The position numbers and the translations under genes were made by a program. The notes beneath the pieces were generated by a model. That model had not been told where the DNA came from and made no database searches. It was given only the letters and a program-made list of their open reading frames with translations. A stretch of 64,000 nt of DNA from Anagrus nilaparvatae (taxonomy: Eukaryota > Arthropoda > Insecta > Hymenoptera > Mymaridae), in the NCBI GenBank assembly GCA_022575985.1, contig JAKSXM010000007.1, positions 6,636,501 through 6,700,500 on the forward strand, in the 5' to 3' direction. Of the stretch, positions 1 to 10,941 are shown piece by piece (position 1 is the stretch's first letter; every line of letters starts with the position of its first letter).

Positions 1-1564
1 TATTAAAACTTCTAAAAATAAATTAAGTATCTAAAGCTACTAAACACAATAAAACAAAATATTTTAAAAGTTGCTGTTTTTTTTAAGAACACTTCTCTAA
101 AAAATTTTGTTGTGAAATATCAAGAGATAGATTGTATCCTACGTACATAAATATTTTATTAAAAAACTGCACTTGGAATTACAAAAATAGATCTAAAATA
201 AACTTTTAAATTTAAGATGACTAATAAAATTCCAATTTTTTTTTTCTTACTAAATTTTAACCCATTGAGAATAATCTAAGTGTGTTAATAATAGCATTTC
301 TTTAATTGAATATTTTAATTTTTGATATTATAAAAAAATTATTTCAAAAAATGTTTAAATAAAAAAATCAAAATTTTGACTGATTTTTTAAAAAATTGTT
401 TACTTTTTTTACAATATCTTCGATTATTATTTTTTTTTTTAAGGAACAGATGGTAAGGGAATATGTAGGGTACGTGTATTGAACATCACTCTTAAATACA
501 CGTATGTTAGGTTTTACACAGCTGCTATTGTGTATTGTGTTAGAAAAAATGAAAAATTTTTTTCTAGAATTTCGAGGCATCTTAATCAAAAAATTATTAA
601 TTTTTACAAAATTTCTCAAAAATTACAAAATTTTTACACAAATTTTCAAACAAATATTCTATAAAATTATCCTATAATTTTCTAAATAAATACACACACA
701 CAAAATATTCAATTTAATCCCAATGGAACAAATAAAATCTCCCTAATATAAAATTCAAAATGCATACAAAGCATCCGTGTGTAAGTGCGTATATATCATA
801 AAAAACATCCATATGCACCATTATACACTGTACATAAATGTCATTTTGTACAAATGAAAAAACTCGTCTAAGTTATTAGTAACATTAACAAAATATTAAA
901 AAACAGATTTTCCAAATTTGTTTTTTTTCTTAATTTATTACAAAAAAACAAGTTTAAAAAAAATGTAAAACTCCATATTATATACAAATTTAACTGTACA
1001 CTCAGAAATATAAAGGAAAAATTATCTATTGTACTTTCATCTTCTTTTTATAAATTACATAATTTCTAGGAAAGCACATACACACGATGCATTTAAAAAA
1101 GTTACGCAAGTATAACAATGTATTGTAATATGACTTTAGAAATTTTAAGATAAAAAAAAAATTGCGAAAAAGAATATATATAAAGAAAAATAGCTTTTGA
1201 TGTTTGATGATGATGCCAGCAGGTATTGCTACTCTTCTTAAAGCAGATGTCGAAAAATATAAAAATAAAAAAAGATGGACCAGGTGAGAGAGTGGGAATA
1301 ATAATAAGGGGACCACCATATACATTTCGATAGTTTTCCGATCAAGGCCCACACGTCACTTACACCTGCTCTTCATCATCATTCTTAAACCCATTTATAC
1401 CTATTTTTCTCAAAATATATACTTTACGTATGTTCAGGAAACTATAGGTAGCTTCCTGTTTTTGAGGCTGAACCCTTTTTTTAAAGGATTGGTTTGGTGT
1501 GTATTGTCTTTTTTTTATAAGTTTTAAATCTGATCTATTTATAGAGCCTATTTTTTTAGTAAAT
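1..1564. other. AT-rich non-coding DNA
   Basis: No gene or RNA is recognisable here. The stretch is made of A/T homopolymer runs with short CA-rich bits near 690-705. The few open frames are short and rich in K, N, F and I, as expected from the base composition. Confidence 0.6.
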
Positions 1565-1675
1565 AACAAGATTTTTAGTTTTTATTTACAAGTTACAAGA
1601 TTTTTTAGTACTTAACAAGATTTTTAGTTTTTATTTACAAGTTACAAGATTTTTTAGTACTTAACAAGATTTTTT
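1565..1675 (+). repeat. 49-bp tandem duplication
   Basis: Two nearly identical 49-bp units beginning AACAAGATTTTTAG start at 1565 and 1614, and a third begins at 1663 and then diverges. This is a local duplication with no coding content. Confidence 0.85.
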
Positions 1676-2216
1676 CCACTTTTTTACTTTAATATTGGCT
1701 TTAAATTTCATTTTCAGTTATTCAAAATTATTAAATATACAAAATTATTATATTAAGCTTTGAGAGCCTTATTCGTCATAAGCAGAAAATTTGATCAAAT
1801 AGTTAAATCACCACTTTGCTATTTAATTAATTGAAAAATGATGAGACAGCACTAGATTTACCCAATAGAGCTAACAAAATTATTAGAAATATTTATAGAC
1901 AATATTATAAGTTTTACCAATACGGAAAGACATTAGTCTGTGGTAAAGTGTAAAAAAAAGGTCAAACCTCAAACTAATAATGAAAGAGCATGAATCGAGA
2001 TGGAAGTTTTTGCATTCGCCTAAGAAAAACAATGCTAAAAAAGTGATTCAACGGAAAATACTGTAGTATGTATCCCTCAGACACTCATTTTTTGTAAAGA
2101 ACTTTTTGGTTCCTCAAAGAGGAACCATTGTGATAGGTCAAATTTCGATTTTTGATTTTTTGGCATATAAGCACGTTTTGAGACCCCAGGAAGCTAAAAA
2201 ACCGGTTTTAAAAAAA

Positions 2217-2220
<4 letters not shown>

Positions 2221-2286
<66 letters not shown>
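2221..2286 (+). repeat. (GT)33 microsatellite
   Basis: An uninterrupted run of 33 GT dinucleotides, followed by a short GTAT tail. It lies inside the GGTTCCTC element and is likely polymorphic. Confidence 0.98.
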
Positions 2287-2295
<9 letters not shown>

Positions 2296-2404
2296 ATTGG
2301 TGATATTTCACAAACATTCTGGAGTTAAGACCTAATTTTTTTTTCAAAAATTTTTTCACCAAAAAAGCTCGAGGTACTTTTTTTTTTTTTTAATTTGGAT
2401 GTAA

Positions 2405-3150
2405 TACCTCATTTATTTCCACGAAAGTACTTATATTTGAAAGTATGGTTTTTACTCTATATCACGAATCTGATACTTAATTTTTTGAACATTTTTTTCC
2501 CAAAATTTTTTTCACGAAAAAATACAAAAAAAAATAATTTTTTTTTTCTTTTTGGACGTAGTACCTAATTTATTTCTATGAAAGTACTAGTTTTAGAAAG
2601 TTTGTTTATAGTAATTATTTGGATCTGATACCGAATTTTTTCAAAAATTTTTTCTTAAAATTAAAAAAACAAAAAATTTAAAAAACCTGCAATATTTTTT
2701 TTTTTTTGGGTGAATACCTCATTTAATTCCATGAAAGTACTTATATTTGAAAGTGTAGTTTTTACTCGATATCTCGGATCTGATACTTAATTTTTTGAAA
2801 ATTTTTTTCCCAAAATTTTCGTCACAAAAAAATACAAAAAACACTAAATTTTTTTTCTCTTTAGACGAAGTACCTAATTTATTTCTATGAGAGTACTAGT
2901 TTTAGAAAGTTAGTATATAGTAATTTTTTGGATCTGATACTGAATATTTTCAAAATTTTTTTCTCATAATTAAAAAAACAAAAAAATTTTAAAAGCGGCA
3001 ATATTTTTTTTTGTTTCTGGATGTATTACTTCATTCAGTTCCATGAAAGTACTTATATTTGAAAATATGGTTTTTACTCGATATCTCGAATCTGATAATT
3101 AATTTTTTGAAAATTTGTTCCAAAATTTTTAATCAATAAAACAAACTTTT
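2405..3150 (+). repeat. 155-bp tandem repeat with 310-bp dimer order
   Basis: The phrase TACCTAATTT or TACCTCATTT, followed by TTCCATGAAAGTACT-like text, recurs at 2405, 2561, 2715, 2871 and 3027, a spacing of 154-156 bp. Alternate units match each other best: units 1, 3 and 5 carry TTATATTTGAAAGT, and units 2 and 4 carry AGTTTTAGAAAG. The array is therefore a higher-order dimer of about 310 bp with roughly 2.4 copies. Confidence 0.85.
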
Positions 3151-3591
3151 AAAAGTTTATAGAAATGTATCTGTGATAGCATGCTTGTAATCAGTGATAC
3201 CTGTGGCATATTGAAGTATTAAGCTCATTGTTTGAGGAACCTTAGTGCCAGCTAGTTGGCAGGGTATTTTTCTGTTTTAAAAGGATATAGTAGGTTTTTG
3301 GGGCTCTGATCTCAAATATGATATCAAAGGGTGTTGTAGTTTGAATAACCACCCTTATTTTCACCCCTTTCACCCAATAGAGACTCATATTTCGAAAAGA
3401 ACATTTTTTCTTTTTTAAAAAGGTCTACTAGGTTTTTTTGGGCATTTGTTTCAGAAAAAACATTTGTTTCTATTTAAAATCATTTAGGACGCTGAACTCA
3501 GCCAGATAAGATGTTTAAGAAACTAGTACACAATAACAAAACCATACCCTAATTCATACACCTACATAATTTAAAAAAATGGTCTATAAAA

Positions 3592-3815
3592 AAAACGACA
3601 TATTATGCCTTATACTGACAGAACTTAATGAAGTAATCTATAATAAAAAAAACGACACGTCTAGTCTTACACCCACCAAACCTAAGGAAGTAATCTAAAA
3701 TGAAAAAACGAGACGTCAAGCCTTACACCCACAAAACCTAAGAAAGTAATGTAAAATGAAAAAACGACACGTCAAGCTTTACACCCACAAAACCTAAGGA
3801 AGTGGTCGATAATAA
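3592..3815 (+). repeat. 56-bp tandem repeat, about 3.5 copies
   Basis: Units of about 56 bp carry AAAAAACGACACGTC, then TTACACCCAC, then AAACCTAAGGAAGT. The first copy is the most diverged. The array lies inside the composite TIR element. Confidence 0.85.
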
Positions 3816-4299
3816 AATAAAGCACCGCAAAACCTATATTAGACCAATTTAAAACAGAAAAAAACGTTCTTTTCAAAAATTGAGTTCCTGAGGGGCGAAA
3901 GGGGTTAAAATAAGGGTGGTTATTCTGTCGAAAACACCTTGAATAGCATTTTTGGCATCATATAACCATATAATACATTATTAAAAAGTGAAAAAAAAAC
4001 ATTTTTTACTAAATTACTATATTGGGGGTAAAAAGCGTGAAAAATTGTGGTAAACATCACCCTTTGAAAAACTATAGTATTTTCTGTTGAAACAATTTTT
4101 TGACATTGTTTTCCTTAGGCGAATGCTAAAGGTTTTATCTCGATTCATGCTCTTTCATTATTAGTTAAAGGTGAATAACTATTTGACTAATACTCAATAT
4201 TGCTCAATTCTTTCTTTTTTTTATGTCATTTTTATTATTTTTTTATTTTTTATACCTGCATTTGTTTTAAAACGGAATAAAAGTAATTAAAAATTTTAA

Positions 4300-4305
4300 T
4301 TTATT
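4300..4305 (-). terminator. poly(A) signal of the IR gene
   Basis: Reading the minus strand, AATAAA lies 37 nt past the stop codon of the ionotropic receptor gene. That is a normal place for a cleavage signal, although AATAAA is common by chance in DNA this AT-rich. Confidence 0.5.
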
Positions 4306-4341
4306 AATATGAAACAATTTTTTTTTTTAATTCTATTATGT

Positions 4342-6207
4342 TTAAACCATACTCCGTGGTTTAACAAAGATTTTATGAATTTTCAGTTTCTTTTTGGTTT
4401 TTCGTTTCATCTTCATTGTTATGAATTTGAATAGTTTTTTTATTGCTGATTTGAGCAATGGAGAATAAAACCAAATGTATTCCAAAAGCAAACCAAACAG
4501 TGAAATACTAATTCCTATTATCATTAGCCACAGTAAAATTATAGGTAAAGTGTCCTCTTCGTCTTCGATTTCTTCAGTTGCTGTTTTTTTACTGATTTTG
4601 TTAGCGTGGTCATAATCAGATCTCCATTTTACGTCTAGTCCAACTTCGTGAATTCGTAAATAAATATTTGCAAATTTATTTCTTAATGGAGAATTACGAG
4701 GAAACGTAATAATGAGATATGATTGATACAAAATTAAATCAGTTATTTTGTATCTAATGCCATCCAAGATATTGTTCTTTCGATAAAGAATTTTTTTAGC
4801 ATCTCTCTCAAGAAAGATAAAAATATGTTTAATAGAAATTCTTTCTTTTTTATCCAGCCGCCTTGCCATATCCATTACGTTTTTAATATCTTTAATGTTC
4901 TTTTTTAATAATTTTAAACTCAAAGCAGAATAATTTTGTATTAAAGTATAATTCTTTTTGAATACATCTTCAAATGATTCAATAGCTGGTATTTCTTTAG
5001 TAGAATATTTTAATTTTGTAACATCAGAAACAAGATCAGAAACGAAAAAAAGTGAAACAGCAAATAAAGTAAAGAATATTATTTTTGTTCTTAAATTACG
5101 ACGAGGATCCATGTTTACGCCTAAACCTAACATCATTCTGTAAATATTAAAGGCTGACCACTCATCTTTTTTTATTTTGAAAATGTAAACGCTGAATAAG
5201 AATATAAGAATTATTCCAAGCAAGCAGAAGATGGAAACCAAGATTTCATTAGAAAATTCCAAATTCTTTTTTATTAAAATTGGTGTAATCAGAAGAAACT
5301 TAATGGGTTCTACAAAGAATGCATGCAATAGATTGTCGGACAGGTAATACCTTATGATATTAACAAATATATCTAGTTTTTTTGTAGCAATTAGATTAAC
5401 AACTGTATTATTATTTGAAATTGGAATAAACGTCGAAGTTACATTTAGAGAATTCGCAAAACATTCGTAAGATTTATACAAAGGTATTAGTAAATATAAA
5501 TCAAATTCCTCATTATAATTCATTAAATTATTTTTATAATAATCGGGCCAATTCGCTTTAATAACTCCTACCTTCATATTGTAGCCATTTATCTTATCAA
5601 ATGTATCAGGAAAAATTATAAAAGATGAATCTTTGTTTAAACTTTTCATAACGACAGATTTTGACAATCGGTTAGAGTAAATAATAGAAAGATTTTTAGA
5701 ACCTACTTTATAAAATATGGTAAAGTCATAAAAATATAAATTATTTGCATATTCAAGCAATTTAAAATTTAGTTCTTCAGTTGGAAAGTTTTTCAAATTA
5801 ACAAAGAGAATTACTTTAGTATTTGTTAAATAAAACAGAGAATTTTGAATTAGTTTCAAAGTATTAAAAGATTTTTTATCCAGCTTAATTATGTCACTTT
5901 CACTTAGAACAATAATATGCAGAGGTGCAGAAATATTGCGATTATACTTAATTACACGATAGTCCCATTCTATGTTTGGGGGTTTGTTTAGGTCAACGAC
6001 AGCAGTTGGGACATGATTTATCAAGTACTTATACGTTTTAAGGTAGCTATTTTTATCAATTAAATCACTTCCATTTTTGTAGTTTGAATATAACGTGATC
6101 CTATTTGGTTGTACTTCTTTCAATACTTGACCTAGCACGACTTCCACTTCAAACGATTGCACCAAATCCAATAGCGTAATAAAGCAAGTTAAACGGGAAA
6201 TCTTCAT
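4342..6207 (-). CDS. divergent ionotropic receptor (IR), intronless
   Basis: Insect IRs are variant ionotropic glutamate receptors that form ligand-gated cation channels in chemosensory neurons. The first ATG of this frame is at 6207 and gives 621 aa. An upstream extension would need a TTG start, so the ATG is preferred. Residues 1-20 form a signal peptide (MKISRLTCFITLLDLVQS). Then come a poorly conserved amino-terminal region, an S1 half-domain (about 207-317), M1 (about 319-343), a pore loop with WSAFNIYRMMLGLG (about 350-363), M3 (about 374-396), an S2 half-domain with FPRNSPL and EVGLDVKW (about 397-545), M4 (about 553-579) and a Lys/Arg-rich tail. The SYTANLAAF block of glutamate receptors is reduced to SLFFVSDLVSDVTKL, so glutamate is unlikely to be the ligand. 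Length and intronless structure fit divergent, lineage-specific IRs. The ligand and orthologue cannot be told. Confidence 0.85.
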   Translation of the reverse strand: MKISRLTCFITLLDLVQSFEVEVVLGQVLKEVQPNRITLYSNYKNGSDLIDKNSYLKTYKYLINHVPTAVVDLNKPPNIEWDYRVIKYNRNISAPLHIIVLSESDIIKLDKKSFNTLKLIQNSLFYLTNTKVILFVNLKNFPTEELNFKLLEYANNLYFYDFTIFYKVGSKNLSIIYSNRLSKSVVMKSLNKDSSFIIFPDTFDKINGYNMKVGVIKANWPDYYKNNLMNYNEEFDLYLLIPLYKSYECFANSLNVTSTFIPISNNNTVVNLIATKKLDIFVNIIRYYLSDNLLHAFFVEPIKFLLITPILIKKNLEFSNEILVSIFCLLGIILIFLFSVYIFKIKKDEWSAFNIYRMMLGLGVNMDPRRNLRTKIIFFTLFAVSLFFVSDLVSDVTKLKYSTKEIPAIESFEDVFKKNYTLIQNYSALSLKLLKKNIKDIKNVMDMARRLDKKERISIKHIFIFLERDAKKILYRKNNILDGIRYKITDLILYQSYLIITFPRNSPLRNKFANIYLRIHEVGLDVKWRSDYDHANKISKKTATEEIEDEEDTLPIILLWLMIIGISISLFGLLLEYIWFYSPLLKSAIKKLFKFITMKMKRKTKKKLKIHKIFVKPRSMV

Positions 6208-6250
6208 TTTTAAATTGGATGCGATGTTCAAAATACCTTAAAAGGAAAAA

Positions 6251-6256
6251 TTTATA
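6251..6256 (-). promoter_or_regulatory. TATA box upstream of the IR gene
   Basis: On the minus strand TATAAA lies about 44 nt before the ATG at 6207. This would put transcription start near 6225 with a very short leader. It is positional support only, because TATA-like words are frequent here. Confidence 0.35.
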
Positions 6257-7790
6257 TGCATTGATATTTTGTTTTGATTTTGATATTTATTTAAGGATTT
6301 ATTCAATTACACTGTAAAAAAACAAAAACCCAATGCAAGTAAAATTATTCTTTTTTTCGTTTTGTTCAAATAATAACCAATTACTTAAACCTAAGGAAAT
6401 TAGCTGACATACATAGCCATACCAACCTGATTCACATGCTGTAGGTATAATAGTTATAAAGCTCTCATATGATCGATAGGTTCAAAATTATATTATTTAT
6501 ATACTTAAATGAGAGCGTTAGCTTCTTGGGATTTGTTTTAGAAGGGTTTACTGACTACTTGTTTATCACAAACACCCTAGATTCCAAAAGTTACTTTCTA
6601 GTATTGCATTCATCCATAAACTCAAATTATTGTCCGTGCTTTACTATTTTACTGTAAACACAAATCATTCATCGACCCTAAATTTAAATTATTCTAATTC
6701 CCGTTTGACCCTAAAGGACCCCGCACAAATCTTATGGAAATCGGATCCTGGTCAAATTGACTGAAATTGCGATACGTTATTCCTTGAGGCATTCTGAGTA
6801 AATCTTCTGTTGGGTACATTGCCCAAAAATGAATATATTCGGAGTTATTGGCCTATTTCAATCTCGATTTGTCTTCGAGCCCCGTTTCGAAAACATCTTC
6901 GAACCGATAGCTCATAGGGATTTCGCAAAAGCTATATACGTTTTTTGGATCGCTCAGCTCGAATATGGTGTCCATTTTTACAAAAAGTTGTCCAGCTGCC
7001 CACAATAGGCAACTTTTAGTTATTTCTTACGGTTACACCATAATTTGAGGTTGATAACTATAAAACTATTAACTTCTGGGTATTGTGCCCACAAAAACTC
7101 TTGCTCCGAATTACTTAAAAAATATAGCATTATAAAAAAAAGCATATTATAAAAATTAAATAACATTATGAAAAATAAGATGTACTATAAGTCATTTAAA
7201 GTAAAAGTCTCTACGCTTTCAATGTTTATAAATGCATCGCTTTAGATCTATCCTTATGCTACCATAATGAAATCTTATGAACTTATGTAACGAAATATTT
7301 TTGACTGTTTTTTTTTTGTTGGAAATCTCTTTTAGAATTAGAAAAACTCCAGTCTACTTTATATACATGCAAAAGATCAAAAGCATATTTAATACAATTC
7401 AGCCATATTATTAAAATTAATTTCCCTACAAAAAAGTATTAATTATTACCTAATGCTGTTAGCTCCATAATTTCAAAGAATTGCATTTCAAAGATTTTTA
7501 GCATTTCTAGTTTAAAACATATTGAAACTATATTTAAAAAGACCTACTTTTTTTATTATTACAGACCTTTATTAACGTATAATAGTACATTCTAAGAAAT
7601 GTTTATTTTGGCAAATAATTAAATAATTTGCATGGAAAATATTATAAATATCCACTGATATATACTTTCTAAAATATCTTTTAAAACCTACTAGCATATA
7701 AAATAACTATTGTTTAATCCAGCAACAAAATATTGATTTTAAGATTGGACTCAATAGTTTATTCCGTGATTCAATAAAACATACACGACT
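6257..7790. other. non-coding; GC-richer repeat fragment at about 6690-7015
   Basis: Most of this is AT-rich with nothing recognisable. The part at about 6690-7015 is richer in GC and carries TTTTTTGGATCGCTCAGCTC near 6941, a variant of the GGGTCGCTGAACACGAA motif found in the palindromic elements further on. It is probably a decayed half of such an element. Confidence 0.45.
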
Positions 7791-7799
7791 TAATAAACC

Positions 7800-8130
7800 A
7801 CACACCTAACCTTGTTTTTAATATAAAGGACAAAAAAGGTGTCCCGTTCGGTCCCGTCCAGGTTAGACCCTTAATGAAATAGAAAAATTATTAAAATTTA
7901 AAGGTGACAAAAAGTAAAATCCCTTCTAATGTTTCTATGTACCTAATTTAAAGTCCTTAATCTCAAAAGATTCTAAAGTCCCATTTGACTCCTCCCCCTC
8001 ATTCTGTTATCCCCATTTCCCTCTCGATTTCTAGATCCCGAAGTATTTTTGAAAAGTAATTCGAGAGGTCCGAATCTTTTTTAACATGGAACATGTTTAT
8101 AGGGGAGGGGGTACTTCAAAACTGGAAAAT
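7800..8130 (+). repeat. duplicated block, copy 1 (second copy 9880-10200)
   Basis: This block carries AAAGTCC..AATCTCAAAA, then AAGTCCCATTTGAC, CCCTC and ATTCGAGAGGTCCGAAT. The same phrases occur in the same order at about 9880-10170, and a shorter relative sits at about 57210-57310. The two nearby copies flank the G-tract array and the minisatellite, which suggests that the array expanded inside a repeat. No coding content was seen. Confidence 0.7.
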
Positions 8131-8133
8131 TAA

Positions 8134-8265
8134 GGGGGGGGGGGGTCAAATTTGTCCTTTTTAAGGGGGGGGTCAAATATGTCCTTTTTAAGGGGGGGGG
8201 GGGTCAAATTTGTCCTTTTTAAGGGGGGGGTCAAATTTGTCCTTTTTAAGGGGGGGGGGGGTCAA
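8134..8265 (+). repeat. G-tract tandem array, G12/G8 alternating
   Basis: Five G runs start at 8134, 8165, 8192, 8223 and 8250, with lengths 12, 8, 12, 8 and 12. They are separated by TCAAATTTGTCCTTTTTAA. Spacings alternate between 31 and 27 bp, giving a 58-bp dimer period. The G runs are strongly predicted to form G-quadruplexes on the plus strand. The sharp change from AT-rich surroundings is notable. Confidence 0.9.
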
Positions 8266-8290
8266 ATGGGACTTAGAATATTTTCGATTT

Positions 8291-9225
8291 AGGGACCTTT
8301 GGTGCAGAAGTACTTAGGGAGCATTGGTGCAGAAGTGCCTAGGGACCTATGGTGCAGAAGCCCCTAAAGACCTTTGGTACAGAAGTACTTAGGGAGCATT
8401 GGTGCAGGAGTCCCTAAAGACCTTTGGTACAGAAGTACCTAGGGACCTATGGTGCAGAAGTCTCTAAAGACCTTTGGTGCAGAAGTACTTAGGAAGCATT
8501 GGTGTAGAAGTAGCTAGGGACCTATGGTGCAGAAGTCCCTAAAGACCTTTGGTGCAGAAGTACTTAGGGAGCATTGGTGCAGAAGTCCCTAAAGGCCCTT
8601 GGTGCAGAATTACCTAAAGACCTTTGGTGCAGAAGTACCTAAAAACCTTTGGTGCAGAAGTACTTAGGAAGCATTTGTGTAGAAGTACCTAGGGACCTAT
8701 GGTGCAGAAGTCCCTAAAGACCTTTGGTGCAGAAGTACCTAGGGTGCAGAAGTCTCTAAAGACCTTTGGTGCAGAAGTACTTAGGAAGCATTGGTGTAGA
8801 AGTACCTAGGGACCTATGGTGCAGAAGTCCCTAAAGACCTTTGGTGCAGAAGTACTTAGGGAGCATTGGTGTAGAAGTACCTAGGGACCTATGGTGCAGA
8901 AGTCCCTAAAGACCTTTGGTGCAGAAGTACTTAGGGAGCATTGGTGCAGAAGTCCCTAAAGACCTTTGGTGCAGAAGTACCTAGGGTGCAGAAGTCTCTA
9001 AAGACCTTTGGTGCAGAAGTACTTAGGAAGCATTGGTGTAGAAGTACCTAGGGACCTATGGTGCAGAAGTCCCTAAAGACCTTTGGTGCAGAAGTACCTA
9101 GGGAGCATTGATTCAGAAGTACCTAGGGACCTATGGTGCAGAAGTCCCTAAAGACCTTTGGTGCAGAAGTACTTAGGGACCATTGGTGCAGAAGTCTCTA
9201 AAGAACTTTAGTGCAGAAATACTTG
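8291..9225 (+). repeat. 25-bp minisatellite with 75-bp higher-order unit
   Basis: About 37 copies of a 25-bp unit with the core TTGGTGCAGAAGTACTTAGG. Three variants, beginning GACCTAT, GACCTTT and GAGCATT (or GAAGCATT), follow one another repeatedly and make a 75-bp trimer. The order is broken in a few places, for example near 8740 and 8990. Because 25 is not a multiple of 3, the reading frame rotates with each unit and is stopped by TAG, so the array is not coding. Confidence 0.95.
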
Positions 9226-9329
9226 GATATAAATATTGATATTATGAACAGAATAGATACTTTATTATCAGTGTTAGTTATTAGTGAACATGTTCCATGA
9301 TCGTTGGTTGTGTAGTTACACAAACCGGT

Positions 9330-9740
9330 CATAAGTTTTTTGATCGATAGTTCGTTAATGGCACGGCAAAAAATATGTTTTTACTTTAAAAATCATTGGA
9401 GTTAAAAAAAAAAAATTAAGCAGAATGTTAAAAAATTTACCAGTTCAATTTTTCTGTTCCATTTGATGCTTAGTTTAGAATATTTTGAAATGTGAATGAA
9501 AAACTTATCCTTGAAATATGAAATATTGATTTCAGTAGCTGTGATAAATTAGAATCGATGAGTTCATGACAACTGCATTGATTTTTCTGAAATAATAAAT
9601 ATTGGAAAAATGTATTATTTTAATTTATTAAAAAAATCTTATCACTTAAACATTAAATATAAAATAATAAAAAATACAACAATCTGATATAATATAAATT
9701 TTATAGAATATTTTGTAATATAAATTTATAAATATTTGTT
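9330..9740 (+). repeat. dispersed block R, copy 1 (others 10183-10620 and 13100-13400)
   Basis: The phrases GATCGATAGTTCGTTAATGG, then CCAGTTCAATTTTTCTGTTC, then ACTTATCCTTGAAATATGAA and TTAGAATCGATGAGTTCATG occur in the same order in copy 2 at 10183-10620. Copy 3 at about 13100-13400 has only the later part. The copies differ by scattered substitutions and small indels. This is a local segmental triplication of non-coding sequence. Confidence 0.8.
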
Positions 9741-10941
9741 AATATAAATTTTGGTAAAAGGTTTTTTATTTTATTGGCAAATATTAAGCTAATTTTTTTG
9801 ATAATATTATAATAGTCTGCACAAAATGCGTGGTGCCTCTCCCTGTATAGAGATGTTCCATGTAACGAAATAGATATGTATAATTTAAAGTCCGCAATCT
9901 CAAAATATCCTTAAGTCCCATTTGACCCCTCCCTCTCTTTCTATTATCCCCATTTTTCTCTCAATTGCGCTCTCTATAAACTGGTAAAAACTGCATATTA
10001 CAAAAATTAGTGATATAATATGAGACCAAAGACAAAAGTGTCTTTGTATGAGACCTACACAATGGTAACCGTAAATTCGATTTTGGGACCCAGAATAATA
10101 CTGGCTGAGGGACTAAGGCGATTTTAAAAAGTATTTTCTGAAAAATTTTTTCAAAATTCGAGAGGTCCGAATATTCTTTTGATCGATAGTTCGTTAATGG
10201 CACGGTCTCATATTTTTAACAATGTTTTTAGCAAAGTGCGCAAAGCAAAAATAAAACGATATTGATTTTGAGTATTTAATTTTTTTTATCTTTCAATAAA
10301 AAAATATGTTTTTACTTTGAAAGTCATTGGATTTGATAAAAAATGTTTAAAAATTTACCAGTTCAATTTTTCTGTTCTATTTGATGCTTAGTTTAAAATA
10401 TTTGGAAATGTGAAAGAAAAACTTATCCTTGAAATATGAAATATTGATTTCAGTAGTTGTGACAAATTAGAATCGATGAATTCATGACAACAGCATTGAT
10501 TTTTCTGAAATTATAAATAATGGAAAAATGTATTATTTTAATTTATTAAAAAAATCTTTTAACTTTAAAATTAAAAATAAAATAATAAAAAATACAACAA
10601 TTTGAATTTATATAATTTTTGGTAAAAGATTTTTAATTTTATTTGCAAATATTAGGCTAATTTTGAGACTCCCAGATGCTTAAAAACAGGTTTCAAAGAT
10701 AATCACTGTATATATACGTATTGGTAAGCTTACTGGTGAGATCTTTAAATTATTATTACGGTATGAAGATTCAATGATTTCTCTAAAAAATTTCAAAAAA
10801 ATTTATTTTTAATTTGGACGTAATATCTCATTTTTTCATTGAAGTATAAAATGACAACCGTCAACAAAAAAGTCTTTTTTAATTTTATTATTTTTTTTTA
10901 TAATTTATAGGATAAATTGAATTAATAGAGAAATAAATAAT
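9740..10941. other. duplicated flank, R copy 2 and GGTTCC-family fragment
   Basis: This holds the second copy of the duplicated flank (9880-10200), the second R block (10183-10620) and a fragment of the GGTTCCTC-ended family (about 10670-10920). The last fragment matches 13490-13610 up to the words GATAGGATAAATTGA, after which the two copies part. That marks the breakpoint where retrotransposon-related and palindromic DNA lies in one copy only. Confidence 0.6.

Larger units (their letters stand above)
2108..3241 (+). mobile_element. GGTTCCTC-ended element carrying a tandem array
   Basis: The left end GGTTCCTCAAA (2108-2118) is mirrored by TTTGAGGAACC at 3231-3241. The left end is also a perfect hairpin, GGTTCCTCAAAGAGGAACC. 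Related pieces lie at about 10800-10900, 13490-13670, 14160-14400 and 16430-16710, so this is a dispersed family. Members share an ACCGGTTTTA block next to the terminus and a block reading approximately ATTTGGACGTAATA. No coding capacity is visible. Confidence 0.65.
1972..4166. mobile_element. composite non-autonomous element with ~95-bp TIRs
   Basis: The sequence at 1972-2070 recurs inverted at about 4070-4166. Both ends carry AACTAATAATG, then GAAAGAGCATGAATCGAG, then a block with GCATTCGCCTAAG, with few mismatches. No transposase-like frame lies between them. Further inverted material (3340-3415 against 3845-3930, around AACCACCCTTATTTT) points to a second, inner element. The interior also holds a GGTTCCTC-ended element, a (GT)n run and two tandem arrays. 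It is probably a non-autonomous DNA transposon that collected insertions. Confidence 0.75.

Noticed and set aside
2106..2362. Cys-Val and His-Thr repeat proteins on the two strands
   Set aside because: They are simply the translation of the (GT)33 microsatellite.
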